Both the position numbers and the translations under genes were made by a program. The notes below the pieces were generated by a model. It saw only the letters and a program-made list of their open reading frames with translations, was not told the origin of the DNA and did no database searches. Positions 6,918 through 14,301 of a stretch of 42,087 bases of DNA are shown one piece after another (within the stretch, counting starts at the first letter, position 1; each line of letters starts with the position of its first letter). The stretch is from a virus. The stretch is from the IMG/VR virus record IMGVR_UViG_3300044611_001359, positions 1 to 42,087 of that record. One strand, 5' to 3'.

Positions 6918-6964
6918 CTCAACTGACAAACGTACTGTAACACACTGTTGAACAAATTGCAACC
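6918..6964 (-). repeat. Inverted repeat arm carrying the leftward control promoter
   Basis: This 47-bp arm is the inverse of 7108-7154 with 45 of 47 bases matching. It covers the promoter from -35 to the early transcribed region (GGTTGCAATTTGTTCAACA, then TGTGTTACA, then TACGTTTGTCAGTTGAG on the minus strand). The only differences are two A/G changes, one of them in the -10 box. Confidence 0.9.
6934..6962 (-). promoter_or_regulatory. Leftward sigma70-like promoter of the divergent pair
   Basis: Minus strand TTGCAA (6962-6957), 17-base spacer, TACAGT (6939-6934). The spacer contains TGTTCAACA, a 9-base near-perfect palindrome that could be an operator. It drives 6881-5918. A TTGAG-CAA-CTCAA inverted repeat lies just downstream in the leader. 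Confidence 0.65.
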
Positions 6965-7107
6965 CCTTTCTCAACTTTTTTGAACTTTTTTTTTTGAGGC
7001 GCAATGAAGCATATATATACCAGTGTCCGCTCGTCCCGTCAAACGCTCCCGAACCCTGTCGCGAGCTCGTACGAGCTCGTGGACGCTGCGCAGCTCGTTT
7101 AGATAAG
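6965..7107. other. AT-rich spacer between divergent promoters, with an 18-bp palindrome
   Basis: This 143-bp noncoding stretch holds T-tracts (near 6976-6996), an alternating ATATATATA run (about 7011-7019) and the perfect palindrome CGAGCTCGTACGAGCTCG near 7062-7079. No gene fits here. Such a mix of easily melted DNA and a palindrome between two mirrored promoters could be a replication origin or a regulator-binding region, but nothing in the sequence proves it. Confidence 0.4.
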
Positions 7108-7154
7108 GGTTGCAATTTGTTCAACAATGTGTTACAATACGTTTGTCAGTTGAG
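7108..7154 (+). repeat. Inverted repeat arm carrying the rightward control promoter
   Basis: Mirror copy of 6918-6964 (45 of 47 bases). The match extends past the -10 into the transcribed region, so both transcripts begin with almost the same 5' sequence (TACGTTTGTCAGTTGAG). Confidence 0.9.
7110..7138 (+). promoter_or_regulatory. Rightward sigma70-like promoter of the divergent pair
   Basis: TTGCAA (7110-7115), 17-base spacer, TACAAT (7133-7138). The -10 is one base closer to consensus than in the leftward twin. The same TGTTCAACA palindrome sits in the spacer. It drives the only plus-strand genes, starting at 7182. Confidence 0.7.
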
Positions 7155-7181
7155 TAAGCAACCCCAACCAGGAGAACCAAA

Positions 7182-7439
7182 ATGAAAACAAAGACCAGAT
7201 TCAAAGTTGAGTACCGCGGGCTCGTTGTTGCAGACGTCAACACGTTTACGCGAGCGCAGAAGAAGCTGAACGCGTACCTGGCAGTATGCCCCAACCGGGA
7301 CGAGGTAACGCTTACACGGTACGTTACCGTAAGCGAGTCCACGGGCAGCGTCTGCGTAACTCAGCACACCAGCACCTTCGCCAAGCAGTTCCACCCCACC
7401 ATCCAGCCCGAGCGCAACATTACAAGCGAGCTCGTCTAA
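7182..7439 (+). CDS. Unknown small protein, first plus-strand gene (85 aa)
   Basis: An 85-aa protein rich in basic residues and beta-forming segments (TRFKVEYRGLVVADVN, then EVTLTRYVTVSEST). No family recognised. ATG 7182 follows AGGAG about 7 bases upstream, in the leader of the rightward promoter. As the promoter-proximal gene of a short operon expressed away from everything else, it may be an early host-takeover protein, which is inference from position only. Confidence 0.78.
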   Translation: MKTKTRFKVEYRGLVVADVNTFTRAQKKLNAYLAVCPNRDEVTLTRYVTVSESTGSVCVTQHTSTFAKQFHPTIQPERNITSELV

Positions 7440-7449
7440 CCACAACCCT

Positions 7450-7471
7450 GGGGAGGGGGTCGCCCCTCCCC
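7450..7471 (+). other. GC-rich stem-loop between the first two plus-strand genes
   Basis: GGGGAGGGG (7450-7458) and CCCCTCCCC (7463-7471) form a perfect 9-bp stem with a 4-base loop (GTCG). It lies between the first stop and the second ribosome-binding site. There is no U-tract, so attenuation or mRNA protection is more likely than full termination. Confidence 0.55.
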
Positions 7472-7487
7472 AACCAGGAGAATCGAA

Positions 7488-7838
7488 ATGAAAATTCTCA
7501 CGCTTAAAGACGGCCCGCACTGGCGCCTTGTCAACGTACTTGACAACGCTGAGCGCACCAACTTCAACGAGCTCGTCAAAGCTCTGCCCCAGCTTGAGGA
7601 CGTTTACCAGAGTGATTTCGACATGCTCGTTGACGTGGGCAGCGAGTTTGAGACGTTTGTCCGCGAGGAGTTTTGGGACGACACGGACGAGCCCGAGCGC
7701 ATTGCCTCCTGGCTCGCTGCCATTGACGCCTACGTCAAGGAGAGTGGCGCGACACAATACCGCGTTGTAACGCTGCAAGCTGCTCCCTCAACCGCTGCGC
7801 TCATTGCTCGCTATGTTGGCGAGCGCAATTGCCACTAA
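7488..7838 (+). CDS. Unknown acidic protein, second plus-strand gene (116 aa)
   Basis: A 116-aa acidic protein, with segments such as FDMLVDVGSEFETFV and FWDDTDEPERIASWL, and a C-terminal RYVGERNCH. No recognised domain. ATG 7488 is preceded by CCAGGAGAATCGAA, nearly the same leader as the first gene (CCAGGAGAACCAAA), so the ribosome-binding region seems duplicated. It is co-transcribed with its two neighbours. Small acidic phage proteins in such positions often bind host enzymes or mimic DNA, but nothing here proves that. Confidence 0.78.
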   Translation: MKILTLKDGPHWRLVNVLDNAERTNFNELVKALPQLEDVYQSDFDMLVDVGSEFETFVREEFWDDTDEPERIASWLAAIDAYVKESGATQYRVVTLQAAPSTAALIARYVGERNCH

Positions 7839-7855
7839 CCACAAGGAGAATACTC

Positions 7856-8164
7856 ATGTACCGTTACCTCGTTTCCGCCTCCTGGATCTCAGACGCTGAG
7901 TGCTGCGGCATTGACAACCACGCGGACTTCCCAGTTAAGGCGGCGTCCGTCGCTGACGCTGTTGGGTTCATCTACGACCTGTTCGAGAACGTCGAAACGT
8001 TTGGGCGGGACCACAGCTCTGCGCAGCTCGCGGTAGGTGATTTTGGAGTTGAGACTGTCTATATTGAGCACCCGAGCAACCCCGAGGACTGGTACGAGCT
8101 CCAGCCCAAGAACGTGGGAGACGACGGGCGCATACTGCGCACCACTGAGTTCGAGTCCTTCTAA
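7856..8164 (+). CDS. Unknown acidic protein, third plus-strand gene (102 aa)
   Basis: The protein has 102 aa from ATG 7856, which follows AAGGAG by 7 bases; an earlier in-frame start at 7829 overlaps the previous gene and has no such site. It is acidic, with ISDAECCGIDNHADFP near the N-terminus and WYELQPKNVGDDGR near the end. The opening (MYRYLVSASWIS...FPVKAASVADAVGFIYD) suggests a small alpha/beta fold. No family recognised. It is the last plus-strand gene, followed 10 bases later by a strong terminator. Confidence 0.78.
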   Translation: MYRYLVSASWISDAECCGIDNHADFPVKAASVADAVGFIYDLFENVETFGRDHSSAQLAVGDFGVETVYIEHPSNPEDWYELQPKNVGDDGRILRTTEFESF

Positions 8165-8173
8165 CCAAACGAG

Positions 8174-8205
8174 CCCCGCACCAGGTCCTACCTAGTGCGG
8201 GGTTT
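8174..8205 (+). terminator. Rho-independent terminator of the plus-strand operon
   Basis: CCCCGCAC pairs with GTGCGGGG (8174-8181 with 8195-8202), extended inside by AGGT/ACCT after one mismatch, with a 3-base loop and followed by TTTCT. It lies 10 bases after the last plus-strand stop. Confidence 0.8.
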
Positions 8206-8227
8206 CTATGGCTGTACTGCTTAGATG

Positions 8228-8352
8228 CAAAAGCCCCAGAAACTACCCGGTAGTGCTTATGCCAACTACTCAGTTGCTCTTTATTTACTTTTGACTTTAT
8301 GTCGTACGTAAGTAAACTATACCACTACCGGGTACGATCTGGGGCTTTTGTA
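8228..8352. repeat. 125-bp repeated inverted-arm element, copy 1 (probable bidirectional terminator)
   Basis: This stretch is identical over 125 bases to 31001-31125. The outer arms pair: CAAAAGCCCCAGA with TCTGGGGCTTTTG, then ACCCGGTAGTG with CACTACCGGGT, separated by a 4-base internal mismatch. Inside, TTTACTT and AAGTAAA form a smaller stem. Read either way the arm ends in GGGGCTTTTG, so it can terminate transcripts from both sides: the plus-strand operon ending at 8164 and the late minus operon ending at 8372. The loop also holds TTGACT-N16-TAAACT, a weak promoter-like pair on the plus strand. A mobile or recombination element cannot be excluded. Confidence 0.85.
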
Positions 8353-8371
8353 TCTAACTATCTTGGAGGGG

Positions 8372-9043
8372 TTAGGACTCGTTGTCGCTGCCGGACTTAC
8401 GCTCGTCTACTTTTTGCGTTTGCGGCGTGTCGATTACGTAAGACGCCCATCTTTTGTAAGCCTCGAGGTATCTAAGAGAGGAGGCCTTCCCACGTGCCGT
8501 GTTGTAAACGAACTTTGCATACTCTGCCATCTGCCCCTCGCTCGCGGGTACAGGACTCGCATTGCGGAGGTAGTGCAAGCGAGCAAGGATAACACTGAGC
8601 AGGTCCCCGCCTTCCTCAGTGAGAGGCAGGAGGAACTCCATTTGCTCAGCTCGCATCTTGGACGTTTTGTTCTCCCAGTCCTCAAAGAACGCGTCCACAT
8701 GTGCAATGGCAGCAAGCAGAGCCTTTCCGGATTCTGGGGAGAGGGCTTCGAGGACGCGAGTCCGCAGCACAGGCCTCGCCTCCAGAGCTCGGAACGAGTC
8801 AAGCATACTGCCCCATTCCGTCTGCATAATGCCCCAGGCGCCAATTGGGGACGCGAGTCCGCAACCTCGTTGACGTCTGAAGGCAAAGTTGTCGGACTCA
8901 TGCGCCATGGTCATAAACAGCAAGCGAGCAACGCGGTCCGCGTATTGCTCACTCGGTTTCTTAGTGTCGTAAATGTCGCGAGCGACTTGTTGGCAGAGCT
9001 TAAACAGCTCTTTAGGTACTTGGGTAGAGAAGCCGTTAGACAT
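8372..9043 (-). CDS. Lysozyme-like muramidase/transglycosylase (endolysin candidate)
   Basis: A 223-aa protein. The lysozyme-fold signature appears as MAHESDNFAFRRQ (the Glu of HES is the likely catalytic acid), followed by GAWGIMQTEW, which matches the G(L/I)xQ element of goose-type and SLT enzymes. A helical region continues to about residue 190, and the last ~20 residues are charged and probably disordered (KVDERKSGSDNES). There is no signal peptide, so release would need a holin. ATG 9043 has AAGGA upstream. It is the last gene of the late operon, after the tail genes; a virion-associated lysin is the alternative. Confidence 0.65.
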   Translation of the reverse strand: MSNGFSTQVPKELFKLCQQVARDIYDTKKPSEQYADRVARLLFMTMAHESDNFAFRRQRGCGLASPIGAWGIMQTEWGSMLDSFRALEARPVLRTRVLEALSPESGKALLAAIAHVDAFFEDWENKTSKMRAEQMEFLLPLTEEGGDLLSVILARLHYLRNASPVPASEGQMAEYAKFVYNTARGKASSLRYLEAYKRWASYVIDTPQTQKVDERKSGSDNES

Positions 9044-9056
9044 GTCTATTCCTTTC

Positions 9057-10361
9057 TTATGGGGTGGCGTTGACGTACGTATTGCAAGCCGTGAGGCAGA
9101 AGTTGTAGACGTTGGGTGTAAGCGTAATATACGGAGTGCCCGCCTCCTTCATCCACACACCGTCGTCATGGTACGAGCCGCCGACAAACGGGGGTCCCGT
9201 GACGCTGGAGTCGTCTGTTATGTCGAAGACCACGTCCACGTAGGCGGGGCTCGTACCAGTAGAGGTGACAACAAAGGTCCCGCTTGCCGGCGTGGCAGTG
9301 TACGGCAGCGGGAACGGATTGACAGTGCTGCGGTCCCTGAGCTGAGCAGTCCAGGCAAATGTTTTACCGACCAGCGCACTGCGCAAGGGCGTGGGTATTG
9401 TAGACAGGTTGAGAGAGATCCGTACGGTACGCGTTTTCTGTTTGAACCACCCGACCTGAACATAGTCACTGGGCGGAGGGTGGTCACCGTCTACGTATCC
9501 GCTGCCTGTGGGCAGCCTCACGTTGCCGCTCCATAGACTCGGGTCGTTGTCCGCTGCACCAATACCCACTGCAAAACCAAACTGGGCAATGCTGTACCCG
9601 TTGCCACTTTCTTTTCCAATCCCAAAATCTATGTTCTCATAACGTTGCTTGCCTCCCGACAAGTCAACCCCCCAATAAACGCGACCTCCAGAGACTGTAG
9701 TGTAGTAAGGTTGTCCTGGGGCGGGGAGTGGGACTAGCCCGCCCTTTAGGTACGTGCCGCTCGGGCTGCTCAGACTGGGCCACGAGATGTCCGCGTTTGC
9801 GACAAAGGGTCCAGCGACCGTGAGCGTCCAAGGGTCAGACTTTTTCTGAAGAGCTGCATACGCCTCAAGAGCGTCCCGCATAGCCTCCATGATAGCAAAC
9901 CAGTCCTCCTGCAACGCGAAGTTGAGTTTAAAGACAGGCGTGCCGAGCACCGGCCAAGTAACGTAGATTTTCTCCATGTAGGCTTGCCGCACCGCCGTTG
10001 CGCTCGCGCTCGGATGGTATCGCCAACGTTTGCACGTGAGCGGATCCACGTAGACTCCGAGCATGTCGGTGCCAATGCGCTGGTGCAGCTCAGTGAGGAT
10101 GGTGTAGAAATCCTGCGCCGGGTTCCACTCGGGGTGCCCAGCGTAGTCTATTTCTCCAAAGCGCGTGTCGGACGGGTTGGCTCCTACGCGAGTGAACGCA
10201 GTAAGCGGCGCCTTAATAGCTGCCAAGCACTCGCGACAAGAACGGCAGAGCTGCATCAGCGGACTCTGTCCTGTACGGGAATCCCAAAAGCACTCGTCCA
10301 GGTGCCACGTGGGTGGTGTAACGCCCGAGGCAATTGTCTCGCCTAAATAGCATGAGGGCAT
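9057..10361 (-). CDS. Tail-tip or receptor-binding structural protein (434 aa)
   Basis: The N-terminal ~200 residues contain Cys-rich and aromatic segments (LMQLCRSCRECLAA, DPLTCKRWRYHPSA, PVFKLNFALQEDW). The rest is Gly/Ser/Thr/Pro-rich and predicted beta, with PSSPSGTY-like turns, DGDHPPPSDYVQVGW and ITDDSSVTGPPF. This composition fits an exposed virion protein. Position, the last structural gene before the endolysin and after the tape measure, supports a tail fibre or receptor-binding role. I recognise no named domain. ATG 10361 lies 4 bases after the stop of the upstream gene. Confidence 0.6.
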   Translation of the reverse strand: MPSCYLGETIASGVTPPTWHLDECFWDSRTGQSPLMQLCRSCRECLAAIKAPLTAFTRVGANPSDTRFGEIDYAGHPEWNPAQDFYTILTELHQRIGTDMLGVYVDPLTCKRWRYHPSASATAVRQAYMEKIYVTWPVLGTPVFKLNFALQEDWFAIMEAMRDALEAYAALQKKSDPWTLTVAGPFVANADISWPSLSSPSGTYLKGGLVPLPAPGQPYYTTVSGGRVYWGVDLSGGKQRYENIDFGIGKESGNGYSIAQFGFAVGIGAADNDPSLWSGNVRLPTGSGYVDGDHPPPSDYVQVGWFKQKTRTVRISLNLSTIPTPLRSALVGKTFAWTAQLRDRSTVNPFPLPYTATPASGTFVVTSTGTSPAYVDVVFDITDDSSVTGPPFVGGSYHDDGVWMKEAGTPYITLTPNVYNFCLTACNTYVNATP

Positions 10362-10364
10362 GGC

Positions 10365-11153
10365 TTAAACTCCCGGGGTTCCGTTCTTGGTGGTGGGGCG
10401 CTCGGGGTACCAGCGCGTATCCTTCCACGAGGCTGTCCACGCTTGGTTGTCCCCTGTACCGCCGTCTATGACAGTTGAGTTACCCCAGAACACTTTCTTA
10501 TAGGCTCCCTCGTCTGTTGGCACTGGGGGCAACGTCGCCACGATCTCCAGCATTGTGTCGCCAGACTCGTCCGCCGTCCCGCCATCCCCCGCCCCCAGGA
10601 GTACGAGTCCCAGGTACTGAGCTGCAACCCCGCCTCCCACGGCGTGGATAATTTTAGCTCCGGGCTCGCTCGGGGTGAGTGCTTCAGGCTGCCCTGTCGC
10701 AAACTTAAACCCGGCAGTGCCATGGGCGCTCCCCGTGCCGTATATGTAGGCAGGGGTGAGCCCTGTAATGGTACAGAGTCCAATGCCTCCTACGGGGATG
10801 GACTCTGCCGTGATTACAAAGTTGCGCCCCTCGTCCGATTCAAATTCTGGGAGGCGGATCTTGAGGATGGCGTCTGTCGCGAAGGCGGGGTCGCTCGTTG
10901 CAAACAAGGACGAGAGGACGACAGCGTTGGAGAACTTTTTGAGGGGCACTTCTCCGACGTTCTTACACCGCACCTTAAGCGTGGTTTGGCTGCGCCGTTT
11001 CTCGCTCTGCGTTCTAATGGTGACGCCGTTTGAGTCCTCGCTGACTTGTACGCCGGCAGTGCCACCCACGTTCTTTAGGCGGTTGAGCGCGTCAATAACC
11101 TCGTTCATTTTGCGCCGGGTTATTGTAGTGTTGTCGTCTACTCGTTTTATCAT
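10365..11153 (-). CDS. Tail-associated structural protein (262 aa)
   Basis: The N-terminus is a basic helix (MIKRVDDNTTITRRKMNEVI, then ALNRLKNVGG), like attachment helices of tail fibres. The body is Gly/Ala/Thr-rich with many short beta-like stretches (GIGLCTITGLTPAYIYG, GGGVAAQYLGLVLLGAG). It ends with a Trp-rich segment (NQAWTASWKDTRWYPERP). No named family. ATG 11153 overlaps the upstream stop as ATGA, so it is coupled to the 288-aa gene. It is probably part of the tail tip or a fibre base together with its neighbours. Confidence 0.6.
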   Translation of the reverse strand: MIKRVDDNTTITRRKMNEVIDALNRLKNVGGTAGVQVSEDSNGVTIRTQSEKRRSQTTLKVRCKNVGEVPLKKFSNAVVLSSLFATSDPAFATDAILKIRLPEFESDEGRNFVITAESIPVGGIGLCTITGLTPAYIYGTGSAHGTAGFKFATGQPEALTPSEPGAKIIHAVGGGVAAQYLGLVLLGAGDGGTADESGDTMLEIVATLPPVPTDEGAYKKVFWGNSTVIDGGTGDNQAWTASWKDTRWYPERPTTKNGTPGV

Positions 11154-12016
11154 CCGTAAGGTCCTGAGAGTCCGAGCACGTGCAGGTCCGCAAAGTCGTA
11201 CACCTGGTTGATGTGGATACTGCGGATGCCCTTTGCCTCAGTCTCTTCGTTGGTTTCGGTGTCCGTTGAGCTCGTATCCAAGTACCGATACCAAACATAG
11301 TCCCACGGGCGGGGCTCAACTGGGACGACCTCTCCGGTGTACAACTGCACCGGGAAGGCAGGCTGGTATCTACGAGCTGTGAAGTTGTACTGTACCTTGA
11401 CGAGTCCGTTGGGCATCCGCCTTACTTGCGAGCCTGTGAACAGCACCTCGCCAGGCTGGTAGTCGAACCAGTATCGGCTGTTGACGGTGTTGGCTAAGCT
11501 CGCGAGTATGTAACGACCAACGCGGTCAATGTTAGTCCACATCTTGGTGACCACTATAGTCTCAACTCTGCGCATCACGTCCGTGCCCTCAGTACGTTCC
11601 CCGTCCGTACCTATAGCGAGTCCCGCGTAGGCGGTGGGCGGGTAGTGTATTGCGTAGGAATCATTTGGCACGCTTGAGATGTGCATCTGTTGCGACACAT
11701 AGTCGAACTGCCAATCCTCTCCTGCCGGAGTGAGTCCGTAGGTGTATTCGCGGTACCGTATGGTAACGCGGCACTCGTTTGGCAGTCCCTTGGTCGGCGG
11801 GTCCACTGCAATGCTCTCCGCAAAGAAGTTGGACATGAGCAAGCCGTCCGGGTGCGGAGACATCCACTTGGGCAGCATGTTGGACCACCAAATAAACTCG
11901 GGGTCCGTTTGCCAGACATAGTAGACTCGGTCTTCATAGGCGCCGTTCTGGTCGGCTGAGATTTTGCGGCTCTCAAAAGCCTCACGGTATGGGAAGTAGA
12001 ACGAGAGGAGGGACAC
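11150..12016 (-). CDS. Tail protein downstream of the tape measure (288 aa)
   Basis: A 288-aa protein rich in aromatic residues, especially Tyr and Trp (FYFPYREAF, YVWQTDPEFIWWSNM, PRPWDYVWYRYLD). By position, directly after the tape measure, it corresponds to a distal-tail or tail-tip component, but I do not recognise its sequence. The start is GTG 12016, chosen because AAGGAGA lies about 7 bases upstream and no ATG fits. Its stop overlaps the next ATG. Confidence 0.62.
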   Translation of the reverse strand: MSLLSFYFPYREAFESRKISADQNGAYEDRVYYVWQTDPEFIWWSNMLPKWMSPHPDGLLMSNFFAESIAVDPPTKGLPNECRVTIRYREYTYGLTPAGEDWQFDYVSQQMHISSVPNDSYAIHYPPTAYAGLAIGTDGERTEGTDVMRRVETIVVTKMWTNIDRVGRYILASLANTVNSRYWFDYQPGEVLFTGSQVRRMPNGLVKVQYNFTARRYQPAFPVQLYTGEVVPVEPRPWDYVWYRYLDTSSTDTETNEETEAKGIRSIHINQVYDFADLHVLGLSGPYG

Positions 12017-12018
12017 GG

Positions 12019-13605
12019 TTAGTCTCCTTGGAACGTGGGTATACGGTTTGACTTGGTGTTGTCGGCAACTTGTCGAAGGCTGTTGTCGATGGAGTCTAGT
12101 TTACTGAGCTGCCTTTCCTCAAACGAGCTGCCACCCGCATACGCCTCCCCGAGTTGCTCAGCACCAAACGAGCCACCGAAGAAACCTTTAACGCCCAGCT
12201 TGGTTGGGATGCCCGGGAGGGGACCTCCGAACGGCATGTCTGGGGAGGGGCCACCTGCCTCGGGCATTTCGAGGAAGGACTTGATGTCCCGCATCCTGTT
12301 AAAGAAGTTCTTGAGCGGGTTAGTTGCTGTCGAGGCCGCATCCTCTTCGAGGCGCGTTTTGGATGCCGCTTTGCGCTGGCTCTCCCGCTCCATGTTGCCG
12401 GCGTGTTGTTGCTCGCGTGCGGACCACCTGTTGGCTATGTTGTCCTCACGCTTCTTAATCTCGCTCCAGTACTCGTCCTTGCCAAGGCCGATCATGTCGC
12501 GAGCTTTCATGTAGTAGATGAGGATCCGGTCAATTGAGTTTTTGAAAAAGTCCACTAGCCCGCCGAGCCCTAGCTTGATGTCGTCCCACACCACTAGCAT
12601 AATGTTGACGAGCTCGTCTCCGAACCACGTCCACCATCCGTGCAAGCTCTGCCCGCCGACCTTTATCGACTTGAACAAGTCCGCTGCGCCTGTGTCCACG
12701 AGACCAAACGCCTCGACGATAGCAACGACAGCGACAGCAACAAGCAGGAACGGCACCAGCACCCCTGTGGCGGCGAGCGCAACAACACCAAAGATGGCAG
12801 CGAGTATGAGGCCGAACTTTCCGATCATCATTAAGCTCGCGACCATTTCGGGTGAGCTCGTTGCCGCCTCACGTGTCGCGACAGTGAACGCGGTCATCCA
12901 GTTAATTAGGTTTATGGCGTCCTCGGATATTGCTGCACCAAACGCGAGCGACAGTCCTTTCAACGCGCCCTGGAGTCGTTGTATCGAATCCGAAAGGACC
13001 TCAGCTCGTGAGGCAACGTCCCCTCCCAGGACAAGCCCGAGCATCTTTGCCTCCGCCGCATACCTCTCGAAGTTGCCTGCCTCGAGGACGTTTATGAACT
13101 GGGCTCCCTCGTACCGCATGAGCTTGAACGCTGCGTCTAACTGCATGGCGGGCGCGAGTTGTGCAAACCCCTCCTTCAACGCGTTTAGCTTTTGAATGAG
13201 GTTCATCTGCATAAACTCGTTGACGTTTATTTTGAGGGACTTGAACGTCTCCACGAACTCTTTGTTGCCTGTCGCTGCCTCGGCGGCACCTTTAGTGATG
13301 CGCATGAGCGAGCCGTCGAACTTCTCATTCGACATGCCCGCGAGGTCGGCAGTGTGCCGCATTGCTTGCAGCTCTTCGACGTTTACTCGGAGTCTCTTTG
13401 CAGACTTGGCAGCGTTGTCTCCGTAGTCCGCGAAGTTCTTGAGTGCCGAGATGGGAGCCATAATGGTCGTGACGCTTGCCGCCAGGGCGGACGCCCAACG
13501 CAGCACATCTCCACGGACTCTGTTGAGCCCCGTGGTTAGTCCACTGGACACTGTATAAAGTTCGAGGAATGCTCCGCCTCCTCTTACGTCACCGGCTGAC
13601 CCCAT
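12019..13605 (-). CDS. Tail length tape measure protein (528 aa)
   Basis: The N-terminal ~250 residues are mostly helical (LNALKEGFAQLAPAMQ and similar). A hydrophobic segment follows at about residues 265-305, with repeated small residues (MIGKFGLILAAIFGVVALAA, then VLVPFLLVAVAVVAIVEAFG), typical of tape measures. A charged helical region and a Gly/Pro-rich end with EAGGPSPDMPFGGP come last. At roughly 0.15 nm per residue the tail would be near 80 nm, short for a siphovirus. ATG 13605 has a strong AAGGAGA site. The chaperone frame ends 17 bases inside this gene. Confidence 0.88.
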   Translation of the reverse strand: MGSAGDVRGGGAFLELYTVSSGLTTGLNRVRGDVLRWASALAASVTTIMAPISALKNFADYGDNAAKSAKRLRVNVEELQAMRHTADLAGMSNEKFDGSLMRITKGAAEAATGNKEFVETFKSLKINVNEFMQMNLIQKLNALKEGFAQLAPAMQLDAAFKLMRYEGAQFINVLEAGNFERYAAEAKMLGLVLGGDVASRAEVLSDSIQRLQGALKGLSLAFGAAISEDAINLINWMTAFTVATREAATSSPEMVASLMMIGKFGLILAAIFGVVALAATGVLVPFLLVAVAVVAIVEAFGLVDTGAADLFKSIKVGGQSLHGWWTWFGDELVNIMLVVWDDIKLGLGGLVDFFKNSIDRILIYYMKARDMIGLGKDEYWSEIKKREDNIANRWSAREQQHAGNMERESQRKAASKTRLEEDAASTATNPLKNFFNRMRDIKSFLEMPEAGGPSPDMPFGGPLPGIPTKLGVKGFFGGSFGAEQLGEAYAGGSSFEERQLSKLDSIDNSLRQVADNTKSNRIPTFQGD

Positions 13606-14271
13606 TGTCCATCTCCTTAATTAGTTTGACTGCCTCAGCAATACTCATGCCTTCGTTGGCACTACGCTTGCCTAGACGCGCCTGGCGTATCGGATTAAAC
13701 TTGTCGGACTCAACTGCCTTGCCCCTGCCACTCATTGCATTGACAACGGCGGCGGTGAGCTGCGCAGTGTGGGACCACTTTGCATCTTCAACCTCGGCAG
13801 CTAGAACGAACAAGTCCCTCGGTGTGAACGGGTCGGACGGACTAACACCGGCACGGACAGCGAGCTCCAACAAGTCGTCTACCTGCCATTCTCTAAAGGG
13901 CCTTGCTGCTTAAACGCAGAACCTCCCATAACCTTAACGGCGTCCGCAGCTCCTGGGAAGGAGGCCTCGATCAGCTCTGCCATTGCCGTAATGGCGTCGG
14001 GCAGTTTGTTGAGCGGCACCACTATGGTCATGAAGTCCTCATAGTTGAGCTGGCGTTCCATCGCCTGCTCTTTGCAAGCCCACCAGAGAAGGTCGAGCAT
14101 GTCCCCGATATTCAGCGACATGCTCATGATTTTTTGGACGGTAATGTCCATTGCACGGCAGGCGCCAATTACGACAAGCGTCTCAAGTTTGGGCTGCCAA
14201 ACGCGGCCCAGGGAGTCCACGAACGTTTTGGGTTTACGCTCGACCTTCTCGGTGTTCTTTTTGTCAGACAT
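13589..14271 (-). CDS. Tail assembly chaperone, frameshifted long form (gpGT-like)
   Basis: The second frame (13894-13589) has no good start: the first candidates are TTG codons without a ribosome-binding site. It becomes one protein with the upstream gene if ribosomes slip back one base at CCCTTTA (13900-13894). The product would be about 227 aa: 126 shared residues, then REWQVDDLLELAVRAG and onward to EMDNGVSR. This matches the G/GT arrangement of lambda and many siphophages, where the long form recruits the tape measure during tail assembly. It lies immediately upstream of the tape measure gene, as expected. Confidence 0.78.
13879..14271 (-). CDS. Tail assembly chaperone, short form (gpG-like, 130 aa)
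   Basis: The unshifted product has 130 aa, with charged N-terminal DKKNTEKVERKPK, a helical middle (MDLLWW-like segment DMLDLLWWACKEQAM) and a C-terminus SAFKQQGPLENGR. It follows the tail tube gene and precedes the tape measure, the conserved position of tail chaperones. ATG 14271 has GAGGG upstream. The short and long forms share the first 126 residues. The family call rests on position, size and the frameshift site. Confidence 0.78.
   Translation of the reverse strand: MSDKKNTEKVERKPKTFVDSLGRVWQPKLETLVVIGACRAMDITVQKIMSMSLNIGDMLDLLWWACKEQAMERQLNYEDFMTIVVPLNKLPDAITAMAELIEASFPGAADAVKVMGGSAFKQQGPLENGR
13894..13900 (-). promoter_or_regulatory. Programmed -1 frameshift slippery site CCCTTTA
   Basis: On the minus strand the zero frame reads GGC CCT TTA GAG, giving the heptamer C CCT TTA, a canonical X XXY YYZ slippery site. 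The -1 frame is open only from about 13909 onward, so slippage must occur in a short window, and this heptamer lies within it, 12 bases before the zero-frame stop codon. Confidence 0.78.
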
Positions 14272-14301
14272 TGTTTTTCCCTCGTTGGTTGTGAGTAGTG
14301 G

